A stretch of 64,000 nucleotides of DNA from Flaccisagitta enflata (GCA_965153355.1 OZ231127.1:48050001-48114000); one strand, 5' to 3'. Numbered from the stretch's first letter, positions 9,661 through 19,808 are shown. The notes: generated by a model not told the origin, from the letters alone. A program made the numbers and translations.

Positions 9661-10504
9661 CAGGCCCAGCTTTCCACCAAATAAAACGCACTTTGAAAAA
9701 ATATGGCATCAACACCTGTTCCACCTCAGGACGTAAACTTGGCAGTGTTCTGTGTGCCAAAAACAGGACAAGACCACCCCCAACACATAGCAAAGGTGTT
9801 TACCTTCTCAAGTGCACATGCTGTGGTAGGGCTGTTTACGTCGGGCAAACAATTAGATCTATCTGCCTAAGATGCCAAGAACACAAACAAGGCCAAGTTA
9901 TGGCCAATAAGTGCGCCTCGCTTGATTAAGAATTTGTGGGTGAACGTTTTGAATGAATGAATGAATGAATGAATGAATGAATGAATGAATGAATGAATGA
10001 ATGAATGAATGAATGAATGAATGAATGAATGAATGAATTAATGAATTAATGAATGAATAAAAGAATGAAAATGAGCGTGGTGAGGCATGAGAAGTGATAG
10101 TAATGAAGAAAGACGACAGAATTGGCCGTTTTGAGCGATTTAAACGATTGCGTTACCAACCGACCGACCAACCGACCGACCAACCGACCAACCAACGGAC
10201 ATGACCTCTTATAGAAGTGCGAGGACGCACTTAAAAAGCGGCTGAAAGAGGCAATTGGGCCCACTCAGGCATCTCTGCCCACAAAGAACACTGCAAAGAG
10301 CCGGTTGACTGGGAGAATCCCACTGTTTTAGCCACCTTTAGTGGGAAGAACAAAAAACGTTTGGCCTACGATGCCAAAGTCCGAGAGGCTCTTGAAATAA
10401 GACGTCACAACTGCGGACCAGGATCGGGACTTAATGAAGACATGGGAGCCTATGTTAAGACAGCTCAATGGGACCCTGTCTTCCACAAAATGGCAGTGAC
10501 TTAG
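9661..10504 (+). pseudogene. Penelope-like GIY-YIG endonuclease remnant
   Basis: The left part (to ~9885) encodes a hinge and the endonuclease start: GVYLLKCTCCGRAVYVGQTI, then RCQEHK. After the HINE-like insert, coding resumes as KRLKEAI. A one-base frameshift then leads to HSGISAHKEHC, WENPTVL, EALEIRRHNCGPGSGLNEDM and GAYVKTAQWDP, ending at TAG (10502-10504). The KCxxC and HxxxxHC positions fit the zinc-binding insert of Penelope-type GIY-YIG domains. Insertion plus frameshift make it non-functional. Confidence 0.82.
9886..10237 (+). mobile_element. HINE-like B' element inserted in the Penelope-like gene
   Basis: AACAAGGCCAAGTTATGGCC, code AAGTGCGCCTCG, (GAAT)n core of ~120 bp, GACC/AACC repeats, CTTATAG, hairpin AAGTGCG-AGGA-CGCACTT, AAAAA. 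The interrupted coding sequence (QEHK, then KRLKEA) implies target AAAAA. Confidence 0.92.
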
Positions 10505-10540
10505 CGTCCTTGGATGGCGGCCGAGGGGGACCACCCAATT

Positions 10541-10743
10541 CTGGGTCTTATGATCAATCCTGATCAATCCTCTTGTCTGTCATTCCCTTCCTCTTCATCC
10601 TATTTCCTTCATATTCTCTTGTCTCTTTTTCTCTGTCTCAGTCTTTGCATCTGATGATGGATCGAATATCGATTTGAAAATTCATGCATTTTTTTTATGT
10701 AAAAAATACACAGTATTCTCCATAAACAACTTGTTTTTCTTCG
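10541..10743 (-). repeat. right 203-bp inverted repeat of the Penelope-like element
   Basis: Reverse complement of 9457-9659 at the same length. It starts CTGGGTCTTATGATC just after the endonuclease stop, so it includes the 3' untranslated part. Confidence 0.9.
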
Positions 10744-10774
10744 GCTATTTACAATCATCTCATTTATGCTTAGA

Positions 10775-10915
10775 CAGAATTACAAATTTGCATAGAAAAC
10801 TAAAATATCAAGAAAATAAGAACATAGCGCGCTCAGTACATGATTTAGGGATCGCGCTATGTTCTTATTTTGTTGATATTTTGATTTTTTATCCAAATTT
10901 GTAATTCTGTGTAGG
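10775..10915. mobile_element. ~140-bp foldback element
   Basis: Near-complete inverted repeat: CAGAATTACAAATTTG at both ends and AAGAACATAGCGCG around the centre. Its left arm matches the foldback at 34537-34679 (AAATTTGCATAGAAAA, AAGAACATAG). Confidence 0.8.
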
Positions 10916-12090
10916 TCATGGTAGAATTACAGATTGAATTTTTCTATGTTTTTCGCCTATTTTTCAACCATAAAATGAGAAGTTTAGAGGTCAAAACTGG
11001 CGTATGGAAGTTTATCCATGCAAAATATACCGATTCACAACTTTATTGAAAACACCAAAAAAAAAATTTCAGCCAATTTCGTTTTATAAAAATTACAATT
11101 CATTGGGCATGGGTAGAAAATTCTATGCTAATTTTCAGTGCGACTTAGTGAGGGATATTGCTCCACCTATCATACTACTCAGTACCTTTGATTAGAATGT
11201 CCGGCGGTCGCATTAACTTTAAGCTTGACCTCGATTCTATCCTTCAAGGGTATGGTTTCTTAACAATGTTACCCTCGGGTGATTTGATGAATTTTGGTAA
11301 CACAGGTAGCAATCATTTGCCCTTAGCTATTTTGGTAAGCATTAGTATTTTGGGTTAGACTCAGAATGGATGTTTGCTAAGTCAGTTTTGCCAAATGGAA
11401 AAATAGGAGTGATGCGCTTGGGTGCTTCACAAAGCAAAAGTTGCTTATTTCTTTTCATCCTCTTGACCTAATGTGGAGTGGCAAATTTTAGGACCCTTAC
11501 CATTTTTCTTTAATCAAAAATTGTTCATCTTCCGTTTTTTAGAAATTTTGAGAGCCTAATTTGTATATTGCAGCGGGATAAAAAAACATGCTGATCTTTT
11601 TTGAATTAGCTTTTACAAATTTCTGCTCTTTGAAGAATTGTTAATCTGCCTTTTCACAAGCTCTTTTGTAACTTATGCTGTGATATTTTAGTTTATTGTT
11701 ATAAAAATCATGATTTTTTAAAACTAACAATTGTTCCTTTTGTAACAAAACTACTTAGTATTTTGCTGAATTCTGGGAAATCTGAGGAAACTTTAAGGCC
11801 AAAACAAAAACGGAAGATGAAGGCATTTTGAAAAAAGGAAAACGGTCATCTTTATGATTTCTTTCACTCAGTATTGGGTTAGCGGGACGAGAAGAAAATC
11901 AAATTTTTTGCTATGCGAAGCCCCCAAGTGATGCGCATAGTAACTAGTCAGTGATGGTTCACAAGACCCTCTTCCAATTCCATATTTTTCAGTTTGGGTA
12001 TAGTGAGGGATATTGTTCCACCAACCACCATCATAGTAAGGAATAGCAGCGATAAAAGAGGAAGCGGGGAAACAGACTTAAAATATATAT
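10916..12090. other. no gene seen; repeat E fragments
   Basis: AT-rich. The string GTGAGGGATATTG occurs at ~11150 and ~12003, and repeat E pieces at 11375 and 11935. No convincing coding exon. Confidence 0.5.
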
Positions 12091-12279
12091 ATTCTTTCAT
12101 TCATTCATGTATTCATTCGTTCATTCGTTCGTTCATTCGTTCATTCCATCGTTCGTTCGTTCGTTCGTTCGTTCGTTCGTTCATTCATTCATTCATTCAT
12201 TCATTCATTCATTCATTCATTCGTTCGTTCGTTCGTTCGTTCGTTCGTTCGTTCGTTCGTTCGTTCGTTCGTTCGTTCA
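12091..12279. repeat. (ATTC)/(GTTC) microsatellite
   Basis: Blocks of ATTC and GTTC tetranucleotides switch twice, ~140 bp upstream of the GTPase start. Confidence 0.95.
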
Positions 12280-12417
12280 CGGCACTAGGCAATGCGACAC
12301 TATGAAAGTTGAAGCAATATTGCCTTTAGAAAATATACGATGTACGACTTACGGCACTCGACAATATATCAAATGATTCTACGTTTTTGTTTTATCAGTT
12401 TTTTTTAGGAAAAAAAG

Positions 12418-12636
12418 ATGTCGTCAAACCCTTACGTCGTGCTCATTGGTGACATTGGTGTAGGCAAATCAACGCTCGTGGAGAAGCTGACTAGATGGCG
12501 GAACCTGTCATCAGACAGCAGCAAAAGCTTCACTAAACATGCGCGTCTGTTTCATTCGCGGCGTCTGCAGATCTGCGATACACCTGGCAGCAACCCAATG
12601 GAAGAAAGATTCGAACATAATGTTTGGATTGCCAAG
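12418..12636 (+). CDS. GTPase exon 1 (P-loop and DTPG)
   Basis: Encodes residues 1-73 and ends in phase 0 at AAG|GTAAAA. It contains the Walker A motif GDIGVGKST and the SSDSSKSFT segment, a likely switch I, then ICDTPG. An antisense open frame here is only a shadow. Confidence 0.85.
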
Positions 12637-15600
12637 GTAAAAATAGGTAAAAATACTTTTGGATCGAATCGAAGGCAGACAGAGTGTACGGTAAACCAAA
12701 ATCATCTTCACTTCAGTATAATTACTCTCAAAAGAAACAATAGACGACAGCGTCACTGGACAACCAATAAAAAGTATCCTGAAAGTAATGCTTGAAAGCT
12801 TAATCCGTGGCATTGATGTGTGCTAAATTATTGCTGTGTCAAACTTTTAACTTCATTCAACCATTCTGCTTTCAAAGTAAAACGATTATTTCTTTGTTGC
12901 TACCAAATCCAAACAAGTGACGCGGGGTCACAAAATCGTTGCGGACGGGTGGGCAGGGGCATCCAACCCCCATCCTCTGAATCACGAAATTCGTGCTTAA
13001 GTTAAAACTATTTCCACTGAAGCACACCCTAGTGCTTCAGTGGAATAAAAATTAACTAGTGCTTTTTGCAATTCGAGCTTCAGTGGAATTGGAAGTAACT
13101 TATTTTGTCACAGTTGAAAAGATAGTCAAAGTAATTTCCTTTTAATGCCTATTTGGAGCAATAAAAAATCCCTTCCTTTCTCTCCTCTGTTTCTTTTCAT
13201 CTTTCCCTTCTTCTCCTTGAGAATTTTTATATCAAAGAGAAAACATTTTTTTTTACATTTGAATAGTTTTCATTTTGAAAAAAAAAAACAATAGCATATC
13301 AAAACTTATCCCACTTCAAAATGACAAAAATTTATAGGAGAAAAATAAGTAAGGGAAAAGATTTTATGATAAAAGAAAGAGAAAAATTCAAATGAAAAAA
13401 ATATAAAGATATTCAAAGATGATATTTCCAAAAAAAAAAATTCTTAATCAAATCAAATAAGTTTCTTATTCTACTAGGATATTTGCAACCAATCAAAAGA
13501 AACCTTTGTGACTTCTTATTCCATTGCTGTACAAAAAAGGCCGAGTTCAGTGTGAAAAGATGTCTGTAGTCATTCCACTGAGGCACGAATTCCAATTCCA
13601 CTGAAGCACGAGGTCGTGCTTCAGTGGAATAGGCCTTGACTGGCCTAATTTCTAGCCCAGATTTCGTGATTCAATGGATAGGCCCACCCACCCCCAGCAC
13701 TCAAACATACACAACAAGTCATCCAAGGATCGCACATGGTCAGCGGTACCCGATGCCATGCTTGGAGAATTGGAGTGAGAGCAGGGACCAACGGACCGAC
13801 GGACCGACAGATCGACGAACAAAGCCTCTTATAGACTTGCGTGTCCGCAACTAAAAAGGATCTCTGATTTTCAACTGAACTGGTCAATCAGATTTAATTG
13901 ATGCAGTATCGCTTAAGAATACTATATTATAGCTGAATTTCGTCAAAATTGTGTAAAAGCTAAATCAATGGAAACAGTGCTATAAAATTCTGCATAAGAA
14001 GTTAGTAGATTATGTTCTTTCAAAGAGGGCAAATCTGAATTTTTCCAAGTACAGACGCATTTGAAGACAGAGATCTGTTCAAAATAGAAACAGGCATAAA
14101 TTCATGAAGTGGGATAGAATAAACATGAAATTTTAGCCCTTCGTAGGGTTAAGACATTTCTTTGTGAAATCCAACCCTTGATTTTTGAGAACCATAGATA
14201 TGAAACCTTCAGACAGCATCATGCTCAATATTAAGTATTACATCTAGCCTTTTACAATGTCCAAGATCAAAATTGGGTGAGGTATGGTATTGGAACGAAT
14301 GGAAAATGCTGAATAGGAGTTGATGTGAGTACGAAAACTTAATGGTCGTCAGACTGTTGGATGTACTAGTGAGTGGACTAAACAGAGATAAGTTCAATGG
14401 ACATTATTTAGGTGATGTACAGTAATACACGCAACTTACACACACGCATAAATTTCACATTTTCGAATACCTTAAAGGCAATGAGCATGGAACCTGTGGC
14501 ATGCCTATTGATTGTGGTAGAGGCTCATCGCAGGATGAACAATGTCTTTGAAGAAATCGTCAAGTACGCGAAACAGTTCCAGCCAAGAGAATTCAACAAC
14601 ATCGTGACTGCCTGTGTCACTCACATGGATGAAGTCACTTGGAGCGAACAGGATTTTAGGTAATGACAATGATCAACTATTGATTATCATGACATTTGGA
14701 CAGTGATTAAATTGTGAAATCAGAACAGAGACAAAGTGAAGATGCTGATTCAAATGAACAAGTATACCGATAAGTATACCGAAACCTTCAACTAAAGATA
14801 CCATCTTGGTCAAAAATATCGTCTTACCTTTAGGGCTAATTTGTGATAAAACTACTTAAAAAATCATAATGAAATCAGTGACCATTGGAAAGAGCTTGAA
14901 AAAATCTTCAAATTGCCGCCAAGCAGAATTCAGTAGCTCAATTCGTTTAGATTTTAGAGTCAAAAGAATAAAAAAGTTCACTTAAACAAAAACAGCAAAT
15001 ATGCAAAAAAATGAGGGGAAAAATGTTGACCTGTCTTTTTTCACTTTTTTGAGGCTTATCATAATAAAATCATATAAAAATTGGTGACCATTAGAAAGAG
15101 CTTCAAAAAATCTGTCTAATGCCGCCAAGCAGATTTTTTTAGCTCAAACTGTTAAGATTTTATTTAAAAATGAATGTACTTTGGTTTGAAAGTGGTAAGA
15201 AAAAAAATGTTATAAAAATTGAAGGACTTGGTATAAAAAATGATTCAAAAATCCTTCATCTATGTCTACCAAAATGATTACAAATGATATTTAGTACCAA
15301 GAAAGCCTAGACTAAACATTTCTATAGAAAAATTTAATCTATTACAAAACATAATGACAATAAATAACTGTATTGTTTTACTGAGACGATATTTTTGACC
15401 AAGATGGTATCTCAGCTTCTAGGGTAGTTAGTAACCTTTTCAAAAAAAAAAAAGAAAAAAAAATATTCTTTATCAAATTATCTTCAAAATGAATGCAATA
15501 TGGTTCCTGTAGCTTGAGCCGTTTAGAAATGGCAAGCAAAAGAATAAAAACATCCATTTTCAAAAATGCAAAAAAATCAAAAATGAATAAGTAAATTCTT

Positions 15601-18198
15601 TAAAGACTACTAAGGATATCTAAGGATTCTTTAAAGACTACTAAGGATATCTTTAAAGACTACTAAGGATATCTTGGCTTCTAGAAAAGCTAGAAACATT
15701 TATAAAAAAGGCAAATTGATCATCATCAAACAAGGCCAAGAGATGTCCAATAGATGCGTCCTCTTTAGATGTAAGATGTTTTCATACAAATTATAGAGAT
15801 ATAAAGATATTAAGATATAATGATATGAAAATATAAAGATACAGAGATAAAGACAAAAAAATAAACTGATTCCTCCCTTTCCCAACCCCCCTCCCCCCCC
15901 CGCCTCCCCACCCCTCCCCCCACCCCGCCTCCCCACCCCCCACGCCTCCCCACCCCCCATGCCTCCCAACCCCCCCTCCCCACCAGCCCACGCCTCCCCA
16001 ACCCCCCCCACGCCTCCCCACGCCCCCCAACGCCTCCCCACCCCCCCACGTCTCCCTTTCCCTCCCCACACCCCCCCATGAGACATGAGAGACATAAGAG
16101 ACCTAAGAGACATAAGAGACATAAGAGACATAACAGATATAAGAGGCATAAGAGATATGTGAGACATAAGAGACATACAGGAGACATAAGAGACATAAAG
16201 GAGACATATAGGAGACAAAAGAGACGAAAGAGACAAAGAGACATAAGAGACTTAAGATACCTAAGATACATAAGAGAAATAAGAGACATAAGAGATATAA
16301 GAGACATATAGCAGACATAAGAGACATAAGAGACATATAGGAGACAAAAGAGACAAAAGAGACAAAAGAGATGAAAGAGTCATAAGAAATATAAGAGACA
16401 TGAAGAGACATGAAGAGAAATCAAGAGAAAACCGTAGAAATCGTGTTTTGGAAATTTCTTGTGACGGACGTGGGTAGGGACACACCCTCTTATAGAGATG
16501 CGAGGACGCATCTAAAAATCTTTAAGATGAGCGCAATCTCGTTTCTGTAGCTTTAATCGTTTAGAAGTTACAAGCAAAACAATGAGCCAATATCCAGGAG
16601 GATTGGTTCTGAAAAGTTTGTTTAAAAGATGTGATACCAAATCATCCTTTACAACATAAAAAACTGTATGGAGTGCATAGAATATGGATATCTTGAATCA
16701 TCTATTAGGTAAAAACATCCTATCTCCTACTATCACTTTCAATATGTATACTATTTTGGTCAATTTTTGATGAATTGATAAATGAATTGCCTAGGTGTCG
16801 GTATACTTTTTGGCAAGTTTGTATTTCCACAATTTCGAAAATCAAATCTTCACCCAACGTCGTGCTAGGATTATCAATTTGTGGCTTCAGCTCATCTTGG
16901 CCATTGTGATAGCCAAGCAGGCAGCCCAAGCAGAGTGTCTGAGAGTGATTGATGAACCCAATGCCTCGCTCAACAATGATGGAACTGACGGAACTGACAA
17001 CGAACGGCTGACTGATGCCGATGACTTGGTTATTAGGCATATCGCAGATGCTAATTAAAAGTATTCCAGTAAAAACTGAATCATATCAATCACAACTGAA
17101 AATGTATTATTTACACCAACAATTCATTGTTTCTTGGGCATTTTATCTTATAGGAGATCTCTCGAGCAGCAAACGGGTCTGACCAAAGTGGTCTTCAGTC
17201 AACCAACCAAGACATCTCAGGCTCTGGAAGATGACATCTTGCGTGTCTGTTGCACACCGCCTGTCAGAATCTCCATCGACAGCGACAACTTCCTGCGCTT
17301 CTTCAGAATCGAAGATCAGGTCCTAAAAATCATGCACGCCATCAACCATGAAGTCGAACGTTTCAAAAAAATCATCCGAAAGTTTTTCGAGGTAAATCCT
17401 ATGTTCCGTCAAGCGCAAGTGGACCTGGACAAGGTCGAAAGGCAGAGTATCGACATGTTGTTCGAGTTCAATGCCTGGATGACGGAGGAAATTACACATG
17501 CCCAAAAGCGCGTGTCAAAGATTAACAACTTCACATTCACCGGCGAAGGAATGCTCAACGAAGCTGGTCACATCGCCAACTTGACCAACCAATTGAAGAT
17601 CGTCTTGCTCGATGTACGCATGACCTGTCTGCAATACACGAAACAAGGAATTGATCAGATGCGCAAATGCCCTCATTGCGGCCTCGTCTGGACCAAAGTG
17701 GTTGGATGCGAGGGGGAAACCACCTGCGGCAACTTGGTGAACCAGGTGGACGTCCGCGGTACCAACAATGGTACCATGGCCACGTTTACTTTCTCGTGGG
17801 ACGACGCCAAGGAATTCCTGAAGATCACGCGGTCTGGCGAAAGAAGGGCGCTCAAATTTGAGCTCGGCAATCGAAGAGCTCTCGGCTGCGGCAAAAGCAT
17901 CACTTGGTCCGCTATGCAAGAAGTCAGCGTACCGTCGGAATTCTGCGCCACACAAACGGCTCAAGTCGATGACGTGGCGACGCTCCCGAAACAGCTCGAC
18001 GGCCGATCGATCGCCCCAACGTTCGAGAAGAAGTGGAACGAAGCTCAAGCTCAGTTTCAAGTGCGCGATGCTCGTGACGACGCTGCGGGGGCGCGCAGGG
18101 GTGCCGCTGCGCCAGCGAGGACGCAATTGGCCGCCGCGAATCCCTCATTCGAGCAACTGCAGCAAGCCGCTTACGAAATGGACGGTTTTGCTTCGTGA
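12418..18198 (+). CDS. AIG1-like P-loop GTPase with C-terminal Cys4 motif, 3 exons, 481 aa
   Basis: Spliced gene, join of 12418-12636, 14478-14659 and 17154-18198. The phases close exactly (73 codons; 60 codons plus 2 nt; 1 nt plus 348 codons with stop). Visible motifs: P-loop GDIGVGKST at residues 11-19, DTPG (G3) at 54-57, THMD (G4) near the end of exon 2, and later CPHCG with further cysteines (C306, C309, C319, C325; C-x2-C-x9-C-x5-C), which looks zinc-binding. The motif order and the N-terminal start fit the AIG1/GIMAP-like GTPases expanded in basal metazoans and rotifers. The role is unknown; immune or stress function is only an analogy with GIMAPs. The middle part (residues ~180-290) is helical and possibly coiled coil, and the C-terminus is Ala/Arg-rich. 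The start was chosen because the ATG directly precedes the G1 strand. The ATTC/GTTC repeat lies just upstream. Confidence 0.85.
12912..13857 (+). mobile_element. HINE-like element, chimeric and interrupted
   Basis: 5' end AACAAGTGACGCGGGGTCAC with GTTGCGGACGGGTGGGCAGG; 3' end GACC repeats, CTTATAGA and hairpin CTTGCG-TGTC-CGCAAC with AAAAA. Between them are an AT-rich insert and a C-type 5' segment (CATCCAAGGATCGCACATGG, 13721-13740) preceded by AACAAGT. Confidence 0.7.
13012..13629. mobile_element. element bracketed by two identical hairpins
   Basis: Each end carries TTCCACTGAAGCAC, six bases, and its complement (13012-13045 and 13596-13629). Additional single arms lie at 13074 and 13572. 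The interior is AT-rich and non-coding. Confidence 0.6.
14478..14659 (+). CDS. GTPase exon 2 (THMD motif)
   Basis: Starts after AAAG and encodes AMSMEPVACLLIVVEAH onward to THMDEVTWSEQDF, ending in phase 2 at TTTAG|GTAATG. The hydrophobic strand LLIVV followed by THMD gives the G4 guanine-specificity region. The acceptor has a weak pyrimidine tract, so the exact 5' edge is slightly uncertain. Confidence 0.8.
14797..15416. mobile_element. foldback element in GTPase intron 2
   Basis: Arms GATACCATCTTGGTCAAAAA (left) and its complement (right), ~28 bp, ~620 bp apart. An internal direct repeat shares GTGACCATTRGAAAGAGCTT and GCCGCCAAGCAGA (around 14880 and 15085). Confidence 0.65.
15600..15680. 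repeat. short tandem TTTAAAGACTACTAAGGATATC
   Basis: Three near-identical ~25-30-bp units containing GACTACTAAGGATATC. Confidence 0.8.
15885..16075. repeat. C-rich CCCCACGCCT tandem tract
   Basis: Strongly strand-asymmetric minisatellite inside the B element. The G-rich strand could form quadruplexes. Confidence 0.85.
16080..16430. repeat. GAGACATAA tandem repeat
   Basis: About 35 copies of a 9-bp unit with variants (GAGACATAG, GAGACAAAA). Confidence 0.9.
16818..17058 (+). CDS. possible alternative terminal exon of the GTPase gene
   Basis: An open stretch inside intron 2. After the acceptor CAAG| at 16817, a T completes the AG left by exon 2 (giving Ser), and the frame stays open for 80 codons to TAA. 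It encodes a hydrophobic patch (LWLQLILAIVIA) and an acidic tail rich in D, N, E and T, which looks more coding-like than its surroundings. Splicing here would replace the whole C-terminal domain. The antisense strand is also open, so it may instead be an unrelated exon or chance. Confidence 0.3.
17154..18198 (+). CDS. GTPase exon 3 (C-terminal region with Cys4 motif)
   Basis: Starts after TTATAG and completes the split Arg codon from exon 2; open to a TGA at 18196-18198. It begins RSLEQQTGLTKVVFSQPTKT, continuing the GTPase core after G4, then a charged helical stretch and the CPHCG...GC...TTCG motif. GC content is clearly above the flanking introns. No frameshift or internal stop. Confidence 0.85.
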
Positions 18199-18503
18199 AT
18201 GCGTAATTCTCTCGATGAAGTTGCCCTCTATCTAAAAATCTAATGATAATGGAACTTTTACTTATCGAAATTTGGTTTATGAAAACTGCTTCTATCTAAA
18301 AAGCAAAACTGCTTCAGCTAAGTCAATGTTGGTGTTCGTTATCGTTTCGTGATTTTCTATCATTGTTGCTTTTTAAGAGTGCTCGGAATATAATCACCTC
18401 CATGTTGTCCAGAAAACATCCCTACATCTCAAATCGAACTGCGCTAATATTGAGAATGAACGAAAAACTGAAACCATATCATATTTAGTTAGCACCGCGT
18501 GGA
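18199..18503. other. 3' flank of the GTPase gene
   Basis: AT-rich. No clear AATAAA was seen within 300 bp, so the transcript end is not located. Confidence 0.5.
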
Positions 18504-18717
18504 TTTTTAGTCACGTGCACGCGACTCAGTGACCCGCTATGTCTGTCGAACCTTGGCTTGGCCGTCGGTCGGTCGCACTAAGTTTTTTAGTCGCTGACAC
18601 GCGATTCTAGAACTTACCACGTTGGACCATCGGTTCATCGGTTCTCGGTATGTCCTTCCGTCCGCCACAATTGTGATTATCGAGGTTTTCCGTTCCTGCC
18701 CACCGCTCCGCGACTAA
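18504..18717 (-). mobile_element. two decayed HINE-like A elements
   Basis: TTTTTAGTCACGTGCACGCG at 18504 and TTTTTTAGTCGCTGACACGC at 18583, each followed by GTCGGTC-type or GTCC text. The second keeps CCTGCCCACC and CGCGACTAAGG. Neither keeps the GGCCTTGTT end. Confidence 0.65.
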
Positions 18718-19041
18718 GGAGGAGTGTATACAGACTCGTTTGGCTTTATGGATGGTTTTTGAAAGACTGCGCCTTAATGTGCTATCTTGAAAAAAATCTT
18801 CCGTTACGTTGAGCCATAGATGATAGATCTCCTAATATAATTTAAAAAATCTTGTAAAAAATTTGAGAGATAAAAAAGCCTTTCAAATTTGCCAGCCTTC
18901 TACCGTTCTACTCAAAAAGCGTCCAGCTCTCTCGACGGGTTTAAAAGTTATCTCACTTTGAATAAAAATCTTCCTTTTGAAGGTTTCATAATTTGACTTC
19001 CTTGTCAGGTTATCTTTTCATTCAAACATTCATAACTCATT

Positions 19042-19238
19042 TCTAGTCGCGTGCACGCGACTCTACAACCCGCTTTGTCCGTCGGTCGGTCGGTTGGTCG
19101 GTCGGTCGGTCACACTTTACTTTTTTTTATGATTTTATTTCTTTAACCTCACTGCTCCTGCCCAAATGGTCTGGTGACCTCAAATATGGCCCCTTCCCAC
19201 CCGCACGCGACCTCGGTAGCCATGTATCCGGCCTTGTT
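19042..19238 (-). mobile_element. HINE-like A element
   Basis: CTAGTCGCGTGCACGCGACT, (GGTC)n, CCTGCCCA, CACCCGCACGCGAC and end CCGGCCTTGTT. Almost the same as 39336-39535. Confidence 0.88.
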
Positions 19239-19239
19239 T

Positions 19240-19734
19240 TCTTGAGGAATTACCATAAAATTGATGGCCAAAATGTAAAACTTTCAAAAACGCATCTTTT
19301 CATCTTCTTCGTTTTTTTTTTTTTTTTTTTTGGCGCAGAATTGGTTTAGCCATTTTAAGATTATAGTCACTTAAAGATGAAATAGAGAAAAACTGCGCAA
19401 AAAGTGTAGAACGCCATTACTCCTGAGTTCTTTCATTCTTCTTAAAATTAGTGGAGCTAATCAAAAAAGGCATGCTGACAAGCCTAATTGAAAAAAAAGG
19501 TTCATGTGTTGAAAGAAATTTTTTTGATAGAAAATCAAAACAAAAGCGAAGAAAAAAAGAGGTTACTTTCCTTTTTCTTTCTTTCTTTTTTCTTTTTGTT
19601 TGTTTGTTTGTTTGTTTGTTTGTTTGTTTGTTTGTTTGTTTGTTTGTTTGTTTGTTTCTTTCTTTCTTTCTTTCTTTCTCTCTTTCTCTCTATTTTCTTT
19701 CTTTTTTTTTCCTTTTTCTCTTTTTTTCCCTTTC
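19240..19734. other. no gene seen; poly-pyrimidine and (TTTG)n
   Basis: A T-tract at 19310-19331, then (TTTG)n at 19597-19657 continuing as TTTC. No coding evidence. Confidence 0.6.
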
Positions 19735-19808
19735 TTTTTAGATGCGTCCACGCATCTCTATAAGAGGCTTTGTCCGTCCGTTGGTTGGTTGGTCGGTTGG
19801 TCCGTCAT
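19735..19808 (-). mobile_element. HINE-like B 3' end
   Basis: TTTTTAGATGCGTCCACGCA, CTATAAGAGGC, then GTCC/GGTT repeats. The 5' end is not found immediately; a decayed one lies at 20423. Confidence 0.75.

Larger units (their letters stand above)
9424..10745 (+). mobile_element. Penelope-like element fragment, 5'-truncated
   Basis: A 1.32-kb unit flanked by a 13-bp direct repeat TATTTACAATCAT (9411-9423 and 10746-10758), the probable target duplication. It contains the C-terminal GIY-YIG endonuclease end of a Penelope-like polyprotein bracketed by 203-bp inverted repeats. Inverted partial terminal copies are a known Penelope arrangement. No reverse transcriptase domain remains. A 352-bp HINE-like element (9886-10237) sits inside the endonuclease. 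Confidence 0.75.
12637..14477 (+). other. GTPase intron 1
   Basis: 1.84-kb intron with GT...AG ends. It contains a HINE-like element (12912-13857) that is itself interrupted by a hairpin-bracketed AT-rich insert (13012-13629). The rest, 13858-14477, shows nothing recognisable. Confidence 0.75.
15729..16518 (+). mobile_element. HINE-like B element, complete (790 bp)
   Basis: AACAAGGCCAAGAGATGTCC, code AGATGCGTCCTC, AT-rich segment, C-rich CCCCACGCCTCC tract (15885-16075), GAGACATAA tandem repeat, CTTATAG, hairpin AGATGCG-AGGA-CGCATCT, AAAAA. Mirror-image relative of 1379-2066. Confidence 0.9.
14660..17153 (+). other. GTPase intron 2
   Basis: 2.49-kb GT-AG intron. It carries a foldback element (14797-15416), short tandem copies of an ACTACTAAGGATATC motif (15600-15675), a complete HINE-like B element (15729-16518), and the possible alternative exon. 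Confidence 0.75.

Noticed and set aside
9943-10070. Tandem repeat considered as a CRISPR-like array
   Set aside because: It is a pure tetranucleotide microsatellite without spacers; the genome is eukaryotic.
10328-10567. 79-codon minus-strand frame
   Set aside because: Shadow of the Penelope-like endonuclease on the plus strand, which carries the conserved residues.
17515-18126. 203-codon minus-strand frame
   Set aside because: Antisense shadow of GTPase exon 3, whose splice phases and motifs fit the plus strand.
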